Shown here: positions 25,726 through 34,741 of the stretch, in pieces | Layout: each line of letters opens with the position of its first letter | Numbering within the stretch: position 1 is the first letter of the stretch | Assembly (NCBI RefSeq): GCF_042214795.1 | Contig: NZ_CP090177.1 | Location: forward strand, 1,612,001 to 1,676,000 | Direction: 5' to 3' | Origin: Arcobacter iocasae | Lineage (GTDB): Bacteria > Campylobacterota > Campylobacteria > Campylobacterales > Arcobacteraceae | Length of the DNA: 64,000 bases | Translations under genes and position numbers: made by a program | The notes under the pieces: model-generated | The model's input: only the letters and a program-made list of their open reading frames with translations | Told to the model about the DNA's origin: nothing | Database searches by the model: none

Positions 25726-26697
25726 ATGAGACAATTTGATTATTTATCAAAAATGATATTAAGTGCAGCTGCTTTTTTAGCATTAACTGCAACTGTTGCT
25801 CTGGCAAAGTATCCAGATAGACCGATTACAATGATTGTTGCTTATAGTGCTGGGGGTGGTACTGATATAGCAGCAAGAACCCTTGCCCCATATATTGAAA
25901 AATATATTGGAACATCAATTACTGTTATAAATAAAGCAGGTGCTGGGGGACAAATTGGTTTTACAGAGCTTGCTCATTCAAAACCAGATGGTTATACAAT
26001 TGGATTTATTAATACACCGAATGTATTAACAATCCCAATTCAAAGAAAAACTAAATATTCTTTAAAAGATTTAGCACCAGTTGCTAATGTTGTCTATGAT
26101 CCAGGTGCTTTTTCTATGCTTGCAACTAGTAAAATTAAGACTTTAAAAGATCTTATTGCCTTTGCAAAAGAAAATCCAGGTGCTGTAACTTATGGAACTA
26201 CAGGAATAGGTTCAGATGATCACTTAGCAGCTTTACAATTTGAAAGACAAAATGGAATTGTAATGACTCATATTCCATATAAAGGTAATAACAAAGTAAG
26301 AGCTGCATTATTAGGTGGACATATCATGATGGCAAGTATGAATATAAGCCAGTCAATTGATGACTTTAAAGATGGGAAAATAACAATATTTGGACAAATG
26401 TCAGAAAAAAGATGGGAAGGAGCACCTCAAATCCCTACTTTTAAAGAACAAGGGTTTGACATAATTATGGGTTCAGATAGAGGTATAGGTGCACCAGCAG
26501 GAATAGATCCAAAAATTGTTTCAATAATTTCTGATGCTGTTGCTAAAGCAATAGCTGATCCAGAATTTCAGGAAAAAGCAAAAAAACAAAGTCTTCCTTT
26601 AACATATATGTCAGCTAAAGAGTTTACAGAGCATTTAGAAAAATCAGAAAAAAACTTTCAAAAAATTTGGGATGAAACCCCTTGGGCCAAAAAATAG
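25726..26697 (+). CDS. tctC: Tripartite tricarboxylate transporter substrate-binding protein
   Basis: TctC/Bug-family receptor that captures a carboxylate in the periplasm. The roughly 323-residue protein has a signal peptide (about 1-28, ending VALA), then the family landmarks YPDRPITMIVAYSAGGGTD, NKAGAGGQIG and the PDGYTIGF motif. I chose ATG at 25726, with AAAGGAG 6 nt upstream; the in-frame GTG at 25720 sits on the ribosome site itself. The ligand is not predictable: Bug proteins bind citrate, other dicarboxylates, aromatic acids and more. Confidence 0.93.
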   Translation: MRQFDYLSKMILSAAAFLALTATVALAKYPDRPITMIVAYSAGGGTDIAARTLAPYIEKYIGTSITVINKAGAGGQIGFTELAHSKPDGYTIGFINTPNVLTIPIQRKTKYSLKDLAPVANVVYDPGAFSMLATSKIKTLKDLIAFAKENPGAVTYGTTGIGSDDHLAALQFERQNGIVMTHIPYKGNNKVRAALLGGHIMMASMNISQSIDDFKDGKITIFGQMSEKRWEGAPQIPTFKEQGFDIIMGSDRGIGAPAGIDPKIVSIISDAVAKAIADPEFQEKAKKQSLPLTYMSAKEFTEHLEKSEKNFQKIWDETPWAKK

Positions 26698-26706
26698 TTT
26701 TTTTAT

Positions 26707-26733
26707 AATAGAAGATATTTAATATCTTCTATT
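26707..26733 (+). terminator. Intra-operon stem-loop between tctC and tctB
   Basis: AATAGAAGATATT and AATATCTTCTATT form a near-continuous inverted repeat followed by ATTACTTT. Placed just after the binding-protein gene, it probably stabilises tctC mRNA or causes partial termination, so that the receptor exceeds the membrane subunits. Confidence 0.55.
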
Positions 26734-26759
26734 ATTACTTTAAATTTAGGGGAAGGGAA

Positions 26760-27233
26760 ATGATAAAGAAAATTTATTTAGAAATTATTATAGCAATAAG
26801 TTTGGTAGGAATATGCTTAGCGGGATTAATATTTGAAGTAAGTACTTATAGTGGAACATCATCAATTATGCCTTATGGTGTATTAACTATAGCAGGTGTG
26901 CTTTCGTTATTTTGGTTTATACAATCAATTTTAGAATTAAGAAAAACTCAAGTATTAGAAAAAGATGTATTTGAAGGTAGTATTGAAAGTAAAAGATTTT
27001 TTGTATTTTTTTGTATTACTTTAATATATGTAATTGGTATTACCTTAATTGGATTTTTTACAGCAACAATTATTGCCATACCAATTATATCTATAAGTAT
27101 GGGATATAGAAGTTTAGTGGGAATTGCTGTTACAACAGTTTTATTTACTGCAATTATATTTATTGTATTTAGTTTATTTTTAAAAGTTCCTCTTCCTCTT
27201 GAGATTTGGAATAAATTATTGGGGGCTTCATAA
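26760..27233 (+). CDS. tctB: Tripartite tricarboxylate transporter small membrane subunit
   Basis: The 157-residue protein has four hydrophobic segments (about 7-25, 38-56, 78-98 and 118-145) and a polar central loop, the layout of TctB. This subunit is poorly conserved, so the call rests mostly on size, topology and position between tctC and tctA. The stop shares its last base with the tctA start. A GGGGAAGGG stretch precedes the ATG and is a good ribosome site. Confidence 0.88.
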   Translation: MIKKIYLEIIIAISLVGICLAGLIFEVSTYSGTSSIMPYGVLTIAGVLSLFWFIQSILELRKTQVLEKDVFEGSIESKRFFVFFCITLIYVIGITLIGFFTATIIAIPIISISMGYRSLVGIAVTTVLFTAIIFIVFSLFLKVPLPLEIWNKLLGAS

Positions 27234-28735
27234 TGGATATTTTAAATCATATTATTGCAGCTATTCCATTAGTATTTACAGTAGAAGTTTTTATAGCAAT
27301 GATTGTTGGTACAACTATTGGGATTGCAGTAGGGGCATTACCAGGACTTTCTGCGACAATGGGGATTGCGGTACTTATTCCTATTACATTTACAATGCAC
27401 CCTTTGACTGCATTAGGAATGATTGCAGGTATTTATAATGGTGCCATGTATGGTGGTTCTATTCCTGCAATTTTGTTAAGAATCCCTGGAACTCCAGCGG
27501 GTGTTGCAACTGTATTTGATGGTTACCCAATGGCGCAACAAGGAAGAGGACCTTTGGCTTTAAATATTTCATTGGCTTCTTCTGCCATAGGTAGTGGATT
27601 TAGTGCAATTGCCTTATTACTTTTAGCTCCACCATTAGCATCTATTGCTATAAATTTTGGTCCTGCTGATTATTTTTGGTTGGCGCTATTTGGATTGACA
27701 ACTATTTCAGTATTGATGAGTAATAATCCAGTTAAAGGGTTGTTAAGTGCTTGTTTTGGATTAGTTGTAGGTATGGTAGGGATTGATTTTACAACAGGAG
27801 ATCAAAGATTTGTATTTGATACAACTGAACTACTAGGAGGAGTTAATATAATTATTATATTAACAGGTCTTTATGCTATTCCTCCAGCAATAGAATTAGC
27901 TATAAAATCTAGTTCAGCAGATGCCAATGGACTTAAACTTGAACAAAAGAAAGAGAACTTTCGTTGGCTTTCATTGACAATGGTTTGGTTAAAGTCTTCT
28001 GCTATTGGTATTGTAATAGGGATTATTCCAGCATTAGGTGGAAATGTAGCTGCTTTATTAGCTTGGAATGAACAACGACGATCAGATAAAGATAAATCAA
28101 AATATATGAATGGGGCACCAGAAGGTGTTGCAGCAGCTGAATGTGCAAATAATGCAGATACAGCAGCTACATTAATTCCTGCAATTACACTTGGAATTCC
28201 AGGAAATGCAGTTGCAGCAGTTATTCTTGGAGCTTTATTGGTTCATGGATTAAGACCTGGCCCTGATTTATTTACTGAAAATGGTGATATTGTATATGGC
28301 TTTATGCTTACTATGTTTATAACAGCTATTCTAATGTTTGTTATAGGTAGAATCGGCGCAAAAGCTTATATCCATGTATTAAAATTACCCTCAGCCTTAT
28401 TAGCACCAATGATATTATCATTGACTTTAATTGGAGTGTATGCAGTACATAATAGCATGTTTGAAGTAGGGTTAATGTTGTGTTTTGGGTTAATCGGATT
28501 TATAATGGAAAAATTATCAATTCCAACTGCACCTGCTGTACTTGCAGTAATTCTTGGACCAATGGCTGAAGAGTCATTGAGAAGAGCGATGTTAATATCA
28601 AGAGATTCAATCGGGTATTTATTTCAAAGTTATATTTCATGGATTATTATTGCAATGATTGCAATTACACTTATTACACCTATATTGAAATATTTTAGAA
28701 ATAGATCTAAAAAAACTATAATTAATGAAGAGTAA
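27233..28735 (+). CDS. tctA: Tripartite tricarboxylate transporter large membrane subunit
   Basis: The 500-residue TctA protein has about ten to twelve membrane segments and carries the ion-coupled transport path. Family signatures are clear: GALPGLSATMGIAVLIP (first repeat), YGGSIPAILLRIPGTPA and the second-half counterpart with GIIPALGGNVAALLAW. AAECANNADTAATLIPAITLGIPG follows. Both inverted repeats are present. It overlaps tctB by one base and is 3 bp from the next gene. Confidence 0.95.
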   Translation: MDILNHIIAAIPLVFTVEVFIAMIVGTTIGIAVGALPGLSATMGIAVLIPITFTMHPLTALGMIAGIYNGAMYGGSIPAILLRIPGTPAGVATVFDGYPMAQQGRGPLALNISLASSAIGSGFSAIALLLLAPPLASIAINFGPADYFWLALFGLTTISVLMSNNPVKGLLSACFGLVVGMVGIDFTTGDQRFVFDTTELLGGVNIIIILTGLYAIPPAIELAIKSSSADANGLKLEQKKENFRWLSLTMVWLKSSAIGIVIGIIPALGGNVAALLAWNEQRRSDKDKSKYMNGAPEGVAAAECANNADTAATLIPAITLGIPGNAVAAVILGALLVHGLRPGPDLFTENGDIVYGFMLTMFITAILMFVIGRIGAKAYIHVLKLPSALLAPMILSLTLIGVYAVHNSMFEVGLMLCFGLIGFIMEKLSIPTAPAVLAVILGPMAEESLRRAMLISRDSIGYLFQSYISWIIIAMIAITLITPILKYFRNRSKKTIINEE

Positions 28736-28738
28736 TAA

Positions 28739-29374
28739 ATGAATAATGATAAGTTAAAAAAACTAGAAAATATAGCAACAACCTTAATTAGTGATACTCG
28801 TTCGAGAATGTCAGGAATTGTTGGATTAAAAAGAATAGATAGTGGTTTTAGAACTGTGGGGCGTGCTTTTACAATAAAGACGCGACCCTCTGATAATCTT
28901 GCTATTTATGAAGCTCTTACAAAAGTAAAGCCAGGTGATTTTTTAGTAGTAGAATCTGGTGATAATTGTACTAATGCTCTTGTAGGAGAATTAATAACTT
29001 TACAATTAGAAAAATTAGGTGGTGTGGGAATTATTGTTGATGGGGCAATCAGAGATTATGACAAACTACATGCTTCTACAACTTTGGCATGTTATGCTAG
29101 AGGAATATCACACAAAGGACCATTTAAAACTGGACCTGGTTTTTTAAATGTTCCAGTAAGTATTTGTGGACAAATAGTAAATCCTGGAGATATTGTTGTG
29201 GCTGATGATGATGGAATTGTTACTTTTCCAGAAGAAGAATTAGAGGCAGTTTTATTAGCAGTCCAAGAGAGAATAAAAATAGAAGAAAAAGTCATGGATG
29301 AAATAAATACAACACCTCATTCAATGGTATGGATTCAAGATATTATAAATGTAGCAAAAAGTACTAGTAAATAA
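28739..29374 (+). CDS. RraA-like / HMG-CHA aldolase family protein
   Basis: The 211-residue protein belongs to the RraA fold family, which includes class II 4-hydroxy-4-methyl-2-oxoglutarate/4-carboxy-4-hydroxy-2-oxoadipate aldolases, oxaloacetate decarboxylases and the RNase E regulator RraA. It has the GEL...DGAIRD pattern (GELITLQLEKLGG then IIVDGAIRDYD), which supplies the metal and substrate residues of the aldolase branch. Its place in a carboxylate-uptake operon favours an enzymatic role over RNase regulation. Substrate unknown. Confidence 0.85.
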   Translation: MNNDKLKKLENIATTLISDTRSRMSGIVGLKRIDSGFRTVGRAFTIKTRPSDNLAIYEALTKVKPGDFLVVESGDNCTNALVGELITLQLEKLGGVGIIVDGAIRDYDKLHASTTLACYARGISHKGPFKTGPGFLNVPVSICGQIVNPGDIVVADDDGIVTFPEEELEAVLLAVQERIKIEEKVMDEINTTPHSMVWIQDIINVAKSTSK

Positions 29375-29400
29375 AAGTTAAATCTTAGGAGTAAATAATT

Positions 29401-30687
29401 ATGAATGATAATTTAAAAAATGGAGAACTATTTGATATTGAATTATTGAAAAAAATAAGAAAAAAGTTTTCACATATAAATATTGATCCTAAATCAAAAG
29501 AAAAAAGACTTTTCTTTGATAATTCTGGCGGAGCTTTTAGATTAAAAGCTGCCAGTAAAGTATTTAAATATATCGATGAGTACCCAGATTGTCCAGAGCA
29601 TGGAAATAAAACTGCAAAATGGTTGATGGAAATACAAGAAAAAGGATATGAGTCAATTAAAACTATGTTAAATTTTGATTCAGGAAGTATTATTACTTCA
29701 TATACTGCATCAACTGTTATGTTTAATATGATAAGAGCAGTGATTGAAAATGTTGCAGGAAAGAATATTGTTACGACTGCCTTAGAACATCCTTCTTCTT
29801 ATGATGCTGTAGTAAGTTATGCAAATAAAAATAATAAAGAAGTAAGAGTTGCTAAAACAAATCCCAAAACAGGTGGAGTAGATGTCCAAGAGATAGTGAA
29901 ACTTGTTGATAAAGATACTTCTCTTTTAGTCTTTATGTATGCTTCAAATATATCAGGAGCCTTATTAGATGCTCAAAAAATAGTAAAAGAGTGTAGAAAA
30001 ATAAAGCCAGACCTTTTTATCATAGCAGATGCTGTTCAACATGCACCACATGGAATAATTGATATAAAAAAAGTTCCTGTAGATGGTCTAAATTTTGCAC
30101 CTTATAAGTTTTTTGGTCCAAGGGGTTTTGGAGTGGGATATGCTTCTAAAAGATTATCAAAACTCTCTCATGATAAATTAATAGCAAAGCCAGAGGATTT
30201 CTGGGAATTAGGAAGTCCAGCTCCATCACATTTTGCAGCTTTAACAGAAGTACTTAATTATGTTTGTTGGATAGGTAAGCATTATTTAATAAGTAAAAAT
30301 AAAAGAGAACTTTTTGAAGAAGGAATGACTCGTATAAAACTACATGAAAGAGCATTAATGTATTTTATGTTAGAAGGAACTTCAAAAACACAAGGATTAA
30401 GAAGTCTTAATGGAGTAAAAGTTTATTTAGACTGTGAAGATTTAAGAAAAAAAGATTTTATCATGGCAATTGGTTTTGATAAGTTGGGATTTAAAAAAGC
30501 AGTAAAAGAGTATGAAAAACAAGGGGTGATTACATTTGAAAGAGTTATTTCTAGTCCTTATTCTTCTCGTATGCTTGAATCCTTTGATTTAAAAGGAAGT
30601 ATAAGAGTTTCTCCCCTTCATTGTCATAGTTTAAAAGATATAGAAAAATTCTTAAAAATCACAAGAAAAATTTCTCAACTATCATAA
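29401..30687 (+). CDS. Class V aminotransferase / cysteine desulfurase-like PLP enzyme
   Basis: The 428-residue protein is a fold-type I PLP enzyme of the class V (NifS/CsdA-like) group. The Schiff-base lysine is Lys236 in NFAPYKFFGPRG; IIADAVQHAPHG carries the pyridine-contacting Asp and the stacking/His region, and TALEHPSS a cofactor contact. I do not see the C-terminal reactive-cysteine loop of true cysteine desulfurases (the region reads FERVISSPYSSRM). This points to a lyase or aminotransferase acting on an amino acid linked to the transported carboxylate. It is the last gene of the tct cassette. Confidence 0.85.
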   Translation: MNDNLKNGELFDIELLKKIRKKFSHINIDPKSKEKRLFFDNSGGAFRLKAASKVFKYIDEYPDCPEHGNKTAKWLMEIQEKGYESIKTMLNFDSGSIITSYTASTVMFNMIRAVIENVAGKNIVTTALEHPSSYDAVVSYANKNNKEVRVAKTNPKTGGVDVQEIVKLVDKDTSLLVFMYASNISGALLDAQKIVKECRKIKPDLFIIADAVQHAPHGIIDIKKVPVDGLNFAPYKFFGPRGFGVGYASKRLSKLSHDKLIAKPEDFWELGSPAPSHFAALTEVLNYVCWIGKHYLISKNKRELFEEGMTRIKLHERALMYFMLEGTSKTQGLRSLNGVKVYLDCEDLRKKDFIMAIGFDKLGFKKAVKEYEKQGVITFERVISSPYSSRMLESFDLKGSIRVSPLHCHSLKDIEKFLKITRKISQLS

Positions 30688-30694
30688 TAGGTAC

Positions 30695-30964
30695 TTAATA
30701 TTTGATTTGAAATTCATTAGTATATAAAGCACCAATTGAGGTTTGCTTTATATTACTTATTTTACTATGTTGACTACCACTTTTTAAAATTGTAATAAAT
30801 TCATTTAATCTATTCTCTTTACAAGTTACAGAAGCTTCAACAGTTCCATCGGGTAAGTTTTTAATGTAACCACTAAATTTAGCTCTATTGGCATTGTTTG
30901 TTACACTTTTTCTATAAAAGACACCTTGTACTTTTCCACTTATTATAAATTTGTAGCTTTTCAT
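30695..30964 (-). CDS. acyP: Acylphosphatase
   Basis: The 89-residue protein matches acylphosphatase. It has the phosphate-binding GKVQGVFYRKSVTNNA (with the catalytic Arg) and then SGYIKNLPDGTVEASVTC (catalytic Asn in KNL). It hydrolyses acyl phosphates such as acetyl or carbamoyl phosphate. It is 63 bp downstream of phnP on the same strand and convergent with the tct cassette; whether it belongs to the phn transcript is unclear. Confidence 0.93.
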   Translation of the reverse strand: MKSYKFIISGKVQGVFYRKSVTNNANRAKFSGYIKNLPDGTVEASVTCKENRLNEFITILKSGSQHSKISNIKQTSIGALYTNEFQIKY

Positions 30965-31027
30965 TAGTATTTACTTTATTCAAGAATTTTGTTTTTAAAG
31001 TATAACCTTATTCTTGATATTTTCTAT

Positions 31028-31753
31028 TTAACTTATATCCATAAAATTATATTTAAGTTTTATATTATTCGATTTGATATGAGTTAAGGTCTGGTGAGAA
31101 GCATGTATTAGATGCGATTCTTTTGCATTTATTTTATCTAAAAGTTTTGTTGCTTCTTCATAATTTAGATGGTTGCCATTATTAAAGTTTGGAGCAAGCC
31201 CTGCATCAATATAACACTCATCAATATTTTTTGATAATAAAAAATCCATGGATTCTTTAGAAATACCTGCACAATCAGTTAAGTAAGCTATGGTTTTATT
31301 TTCACTTTCTATTAAGTAACCAGTTGTATTTTTTGAGTGTTTTAAAGGTATTGGAGTAAAGTTTAATTCATTTACTTTAATTGGAGAAAAGGGAGTGTTT
31401 TCCTTGTAATTTATAGTTTTAGTATGTTTAAACAAATCAGCAAAACCTTTATCATCTTTTGGATGATAACAATCCATCTTATCCGCACTATATCTAAGTC
31501 TCAAAAGTCCTAAGGTGTGATCTGGATGAAAGTGTGTCAGAAATATTGTTTTGATTTTTTTGTTATCAAAAATAGTTGAAATGTTTTCAATTCCAGCATC
31601 AAGTAAAATTATCTCGCCATTTTTACAAGTGATATAGGCACTTGTAGCAAGATTGATTTTGTTATTCTTTCTATACTCTTGGCAAATAAGACATTTGCAA
31701 TTGTGTATGGGTATTCCACCACTATCAGCTGTTCCTAAAAAATCTAATTTCAT
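31028..31753 (-). CDS. phnP: Phosphoribosyl 1,2-cyclic phosphate phosphodiesterase
   Basis: PhnP opens 5-phospho-ribose 1,2-cyclic phosphate, the product of C-P bond cleavage, to ribose 1,5-bisphosphate. The 241-residue protein has the metallo-beta-lactamase motif HFHPDH (His74, His76, Asp78, His79). It also carries the structural zinc cluster NCKCLIC (Cys19, 21, 24) that distinguishes PhnP, and a later TDCAG and IHASHQ. It is the last phn gene of the operon. Confidence 0.93.
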   Translation of the reverse strand: MKLDFLGTADSGGIPIHNCKCLICQEYRKNNKINLATSAYITCKNGEIILLDAGIENISTIFDNKKIKTIFLTHFHPDHTLGLLRLRYSADKMDCYHPKDDKGFADLFKHTKTINYKENTPFSPIKVNELNFTPIPLKHSKNTTGYLIESENKTIAYLTDCAGISKESMDFLLSKNIDECYIDAGLAPNFNNGNHLNYEEATKLLDKINAKESHLIHASHQTLTHIKSNNIKLKYNFMDIS

Positions 31754-31772
31754 AATATCTCTTTTTATAATT

Positions 31773-32447
31773 TTACCAAATAAAACTATTTTCTAAACAA
31801 TAATGGTCACTCAAGTCTTTGATAGAGATTTTTGATTGTATTTTTAGTTCAAAATTACTTTTATAAAAAATATAATCTAACATCAAATCATCTTCATAAG
31901 TTGCTAACTCATTTACATAATTATATCCACATCTTTTGATTTTATTTATCTCTCTTGAGTTAGCATTTGCATTCATATCTCCACAAATTATTACAATATC
32001 ACTTGCATACTTTTCAAGGGCATATTTTATGCTCTCTATTTGATTTAATCTTCCTTGAAAACTTAAATTTGATAGGTGAGTATTTACTATGATTACTTTT
32101 TTATTATTAATTTCAAGTTCAATGATCTGGGCTCCTCTTTCATCTTCTTTATCTTTATTGAAGTAAATCTCTTCAACTTGTAATATTTTATGTTTTGAAA
32201 GAATTGTTAAGTTTGAACTTGACTTGTGACCATCTCTTTTTTTTGTTCTTAAAGGTAGAGTGATTTTATTAAAACCCAATACTTTATTTATCTTATCACT
32301 ACTTGAAAAATCTTTATCACAGTAATCTTCTTGCAAACAAAGGCAATCAAGATTTTTAAGCTTAGGAGCTATTTTTTCTATTCTTTTAGGAAAATCCCCG
32401 CAGTTTTTCCAGAGGTTATAACTTGCTATATTAAAGGTTTGATTCAT
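31773..32447 (-). CDS. Endonuclease/exonuclease/phosphatase-fold protein in the phn operon
   Basis: The 224-residue protein has the full EEP (DNase I-like) motif set: SYNLWKN, LQED (metal Glu), NTHLSN, GDMNAN and the terminal SDHYCLE (catalytic His). No signal peptide is seen, so it is cytoplasmic. It overlaps the 3' end of phnN by 17 bp and lies 19 bp before phnP, so it is translated from the phn message. EEP proteins include nucleases, sugar-phosphate and inositol phosphatases; a role as a phosphodiesterase or phosphatase on a phosphonate-pathway ester is plausible but unproven. It is not part of the E. coli phn operon. Confidence 0.85.
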   Translation of the reverse strand: MNQTFNIASYNLWKNCGDFPKRIEKIAPKLKNLDCLCLQEDYCDKDFSSSDKINKVLGFNKITLPLRTKKRDGHKSSSNLTILSKHKILQVEEIYFNKDKEDERGAQIIELEINNKKVIIVNTHLSNLSFQGRLNQIESIKYALEKYASDIVIICGDMNANANSREINKIKRCGYNYVNELATYEDDLMLDYIFYKSNFELKIQSKISIKDLSDHYCLENSFIW

Positions 32448-32961
32448 TTTTGATTCTTTCTAATAAGGATATAAAATTTATTGATGATTGTTCTATTGAA
32501 TTTGAGTTATCAAATTGTATAATATTTTTAGCTTCTATTTTTTTATAAGTTCTATTAAGTCTTTTTTGAATCTCTTCTTCATTTTCCCTTGCTCTATTTT
32601 TTAATCTTTTGTATAAAACTTCTTTTGGAAGTGTTATTTCTATTGTAGTTACATTTTTAAAACTATTTTCAAAATCTTTTATAGCACCCCTTGAAATAGA
32701 GATGATATTTAGTCCATCTTTGATTTGATTTTTTGCAATGGCATATTTGTTATTGTGAGCTTCCCAAGTTGAAATAAAAAAATTATCTTTTTTTAATCTC
32801 TCAAAAGCAAGTTCATCAATATAGTAATTATTTTCATTTTCATCTGGTTTTCGAGTGATGTATCTTTTTACAAAATTTGCTTGAGTTTTATTTTGTATAT
32901 TTTTTAAAAGTGTATCTTTACCTACACCACTAGCACCTACTATTAAAACTATTTGTTCCAT
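32431..32961 (-). CDS. phnN: Ribose 1,5-bisphosphate phosphokinase
   Basis: PhnN phosphorylates ribose 1,5-bisphosphate to PRPP, ending the C-P lyase pathway. The 176-residue guanylate-kinase-like protein opens with the P-loop LIVGASGVGKDTLL and has the RYITRKPDENENN substrate loop. A lid region with RLKNRARENEEEIQKRLNRT follows. It overlaps both the hexapeptide transferase upstream (13 bp) and the EEP gene downstream (17 bp). Confidence 0.92.
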   Translation of the reverse strand: MEQIVLIVGASGVGKDTLLKNIQNKTQANFVKRYITRKPDENENNYYIDELAFERLKKDNFFISTWEAHNNKYAIAKNQIKDGLNIISISRGAIKDFENSFKNVTTIEITLPKEVLYKRLKNRARENEEEIQKRLNRTYKKIEAKNIIQFDNSNSIEQSSINFISLLERIKNESNL

Positions 32962-33596
32962 TTTTTATACTTTTCTATAAATAATTCAATACTTTTAAAA
33001 TCTTCAATTGAAGATTTTATTTTTTTATGTTTCCAATCCCACCAAGCTATACTTTGTAAAGCCTCTATAGTCTCTTCATCAAATCTAAACTTTATAATTC
33101 TAGCTGGATTACCAACAGCTATTGCAAAGGGTGGAATATCTTTTGTTACGACCGAACTACTTCCTATTACTGCCCCATTTCCAATTGTTACATCACCCAT
33201 GATTACAACATTATGTCCTAACCAAACATCATTTCCAATCTCAACTTTTCGCTCTCTTCTCCAATCAAAAAAGCTATCATCATCTTTTCCAAATCCATAC
33301 ATCTCTTTTCTATATTGCATGTGGTGTTGACTAGCCCAAGACATAGGATGTTGGCTTGGATTTAATCTTACATATGAAGCTATATTTACAAATTTTTTGA
33401 TTGTACTATGTATAATTTGACAGTTTTCACTTGTGTAAGAATAATCATCAATAACACTATCTTGGATATTATTATTTGAACCAATCTCTACATATTTCCC
33501 AAAAGAGCAATCTTTAATCACTGATGTTGGATCAATATTTGGCTCTTTTGTTAATATCTTTTTAGATTTTGTATTAAGTGATTCTATTTTGTACAT
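32949..33596 (-). CDS. Hexapeptide-repeat acyltransferase of the phosphonate operon
   Basis: The 215-residue protein is a left-handed beta-helix acyltransferase of the phosphonate-associated hexapeptide family. Hexapeptide repeats are visible (VIKDCSFGKYVEIGSNNNI, then VWLGHNVVIMGDVTIGNGAVIGSSS). A catalytic-type His lies in NPSQHPMSWASQHH. Such genes sit beside phnM/phnN in many C-P lyase operons and may acetylate aminophosphonates as PhnO does, though PhnO has a different (GNAT) fold. It overlaps phnM by one base. Confidence 0.85.
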   Translation of the reverse strand: MYKIESLNTKSKKILTKEPNIDPTSVIKDCSFGKYVEIGSNNNIQDSVIDDYSYTSENCQIIHSTIKKFVNIASYVRLNPSQHPMSWASQHHMQYRKEMYGFGKDDDSFFDWRRERKVEIGNDVWLGHNVVIMGDVTIGNGAVIGSSSVVTKDIPPFAIAVGNPARIIKFRFDEETIEALQSIAWWDWKHKKIKSSIEDFKSIELFIEKYKKWNK

Positions 33597-34741
33597 TATA
33601 TTTTGAAACCTCTTATTCCATTGTAAACTATTTCTCCATTTTTAAATGTAAGTACTACTTTTGGAAAATGTGACTCGTCTATTACAACTATATCAGCTAA
33701 TTTACCTTCTTGTATTTCACCTCTATTTTTTAGATTTGCCAATTTTGCAGGAGTTGAACTAATCATTGCAAAGCCTTTTTCAAGTTCTAAATTAACATCT
33801 TCTTTTAAACGATAAGGACTCAATAAAAGTGAAGCAGGGTGATAATCACTACAAAGGTAATCACATACACCTTTTTTGATTAATTCCTTTGCTGCGATAT
33901 TACCACTTTGACTTCCACCTCGCACAACATTTGGTGCGCCCATTCCAGTACTAATACCTAACTCTTTTGCTTTTTGTGCAACTTCTATACTTAAAGGAAA
34001 CTCTGAAAAAGTAACGCCTAAAGCTTTTAGAGTGTTTAGTTTATCTTCACAATCATCATCATGACTAAGAACTGGAATATTATGCTCTAAGCCAAACTTT
34101 ACTAAATCTTCTACGATACCAACTTTATCTTTAGAAAGTTTTTTTTCTAAATACTCTTCAACATCTTCATCATCAATTGTATATGCACTTAAATGATATT
34201 TTTTCCAAGCTTCCATTGTCTTAAATTGACCTTGACCAGGACTATGATCCATAATAGATAACATATCAACTTTTTTCTCAGAAATAAGTTTTTTAATTGT
34301 CTCAAGGGAACTTTCACTAGTGATTTCAAATCTTACATGAACTAAGTTATCAACTCCAAGGTGAGCTTTGTTTGCTTGGTAAATCTCTTCGATTAATTCC
34401 CTTGATTGTTCTGTTCCTCTTCCTTTGCTTAGTTCCTCATCATTGAAACCAATAGCATGATACATAGAAGTAACTCCTGCCATTGATAATTTTTTATCTA
34501 GCTCAATTACTGCCATTTTTGTGGGAAATTTAGCTCCTGGTCGTGGTTCTAGCTCTTTTTCTATGGCATCTCCATGTAAGTCAACAAAACCAGGTACGAC
34601 TCTTCGCTCACCTAAATCAATAGCCACATCAACACTTTTATAAGGGCAAACAGCTGTTATTTTATCACCTTGAATTACAACATCTGCCCCTTGAAATTTG
34701 CCATCAATGAGTACACTTGTACTTCTAATGATTGTCTGCAT
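33596..34741 (-). CDS. phnM: Ribose 1-methylphosphonate 5-triphosphate diphosphatase
   Basis: PhnM removes diphosphate from alkylphosphonate ribose 5-triphosphate before C-P cleavage. The 381-residue amidohydrolase has the metal motif PGFVDLHGDAIE, then SIMDHSPGQGQF, VLSHDDDCEDK, and GAPNVVRGGSQSGN followed by CSDYHPASLL. All are PhnM landmarks. The start overlaps the phnL 3' end by 17 bp. Confidence 0.95.
   Translation of the reverse strand: MQTIIRSTSVLIDGKFQGADVVIQGDKITAVCPYKSVDVAIDLGERRVVPGFVDLHGDAIEKELEPRPGAKFPTKMAVIELDKKLSMAGVTSMYHAIGFNDEELSKGRGTEQSRELIEEIYQANKAHLGVDNLVHVRFEITSESSLETIKKLISEKKVDMLSIMDHSPGQGQFKTMEAWKKYHLSAYTIDDEDVEEYLEKKLSKDKVGIVEDLVKFGLEHNIPVLSHDDDCEDKLNTLKALGVTFSEFPLSIEVAQKAKELGISTGMGAPNVVRGGSQSGNIAAKELIKKGVCDYLCSDYHPASLLLSPYRLKEDVNLELEKGFAMISSTPAKLANLKNRGEIQEGKLADIVVIDESHFPKVVLTFKNGEIVYNGIRGFKI

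Noticed and set aside
27199..27438. Second plus-strand frame over the tctB-tctA junction
   Set aside because: It is tyrosine/serine-rich shadow sequence within tctA, which has intact family motifs in its own frame.
28739..29374. RraA-like protein as a regulator of RNase E
   Set aside because: The aldolase-type motif and the location in a carboxylate-uptake operon favour an enzyme; RNase E regulation has no support in the sequence.
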